DNA of 15,366 nt from an uncultured Mycoplasma sp. (lineage in GTDB: Bacteria; Bacillota_I; Bacilli_A; Mycoplasmatales; Metamycoplasmataceae), in NCBI GenBank assembly GCA_949284615.1, contig CASDWL010000033.1:1-15366 (forward strand). Direction: 5' to 3'. Every line of letters starts with the position of its first letter. Position 1 is the stretch's first letter. The position numbers and the translations under genes were made by a program. This document shows, in pieces, positions 15,303 through 15,366 of the stretch. Under the pieces are notes generated by a model that worked only from the letters and a program-made list of their open reading frames with translations, searched no databases and was not told the DNA's origin.

Positions 15303-15355
15303 CCAATATTTTCCTTGTATCATAATTTTATCATTTATCAAAGTTTAAATATTGG
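15303..15355. repeat. 9-bp inverted repeat upstream of the rpsJ promoter region
   Basis: CCAATATTT at 15303-15311 and AAATATTGG at 15347-15355 are perfect inverted copies separated by 35 bases. Neither arm is followed by a clear T-run on either strand, so this is not an obvious terminator. It could be an operator-like site or a weak hairpin from an upstream transcript. The interior is AT-rich and holds no recognisable gene. Confidence 0.35.
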
Positions 15356-15366
15356 ATGAGTGTCTA

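Noticed and set aside
1..15366. CRISPR array, insertion sequence, tRNA or rRNA gene
   Set aside because: No spaced direct repeats, transposase-like frames, terminal inverted repeats or tRNA-like folds were seen. The window is covered by conserved operon genes.

Overview
The window is a mollicute (Mycoplasma-like) ribosomal-protein superoperon, read entirely on the minus strand. Three things point to this group. The DNA is very AT-rich. Many conserved proteins are only intact if TGA is read as tryptophan; I count 21 in-frame TGA Trp codons against one TGG. The gene order is also the reduced mollicute order, with no rpmD (L30) between rpsE and rplO. The exact genus cannot be fixed by reading alone. 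The long charged tails on L3, L4, L23, L29 and S5 remind me of the hominis-type mycoplasmas, which is inference.

Layout, in transcription order from the right edge to the left edge. A leader of about 250 bases (15111-15366) carries candidate -10 boxes, a 13-bp bulged hairpin and the Shine-Dalgarno (SD) of the first gene. The S10 cluster follows: rpsJ, rplC, rplD, rplW, rplB, rpsS, rplV, rpsC, rplP, rpmC, rpsQ. Then comes the spc cluster: rplN, rplX, rplE, rpsZ, rpsH, rplF, rplR, rpsE, rplO, secY, adk, map, infA, rpmJ. The alpha cluster ends the block: rpsM, rpsK, rpoA, rplQ. After rplQ, an AT-rich 13-bp inverted repeat (84-133) is the likely terminator, followed by short palindromes up to the window edge. 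That makes 29 genes, all apparently intact.

The genes build both ribosomal subunits and supply the translocon pore (secY), adenylate kinase, N-terminal methionine removal (map), initiation factor 1 and the RNA polymerase alpha subunit. Packing is extreme: most gaps are under 30 bases and nine junctions are the one-base overlap TAATG. In these the downstream SD lies inside the last codons of the upstream gene, so neighbouring genes are probably translationally coupled.

Most of the window is ordinary conserved housekeeping DNA. The best candidate for something undescribed is the rpsJ leader. The top of its hairpin is perfectly complementary over 8 nt to the sequence overlapping and following the rpsJ SD, which suggests a switchable leader RNA controlling the whole superoperon.
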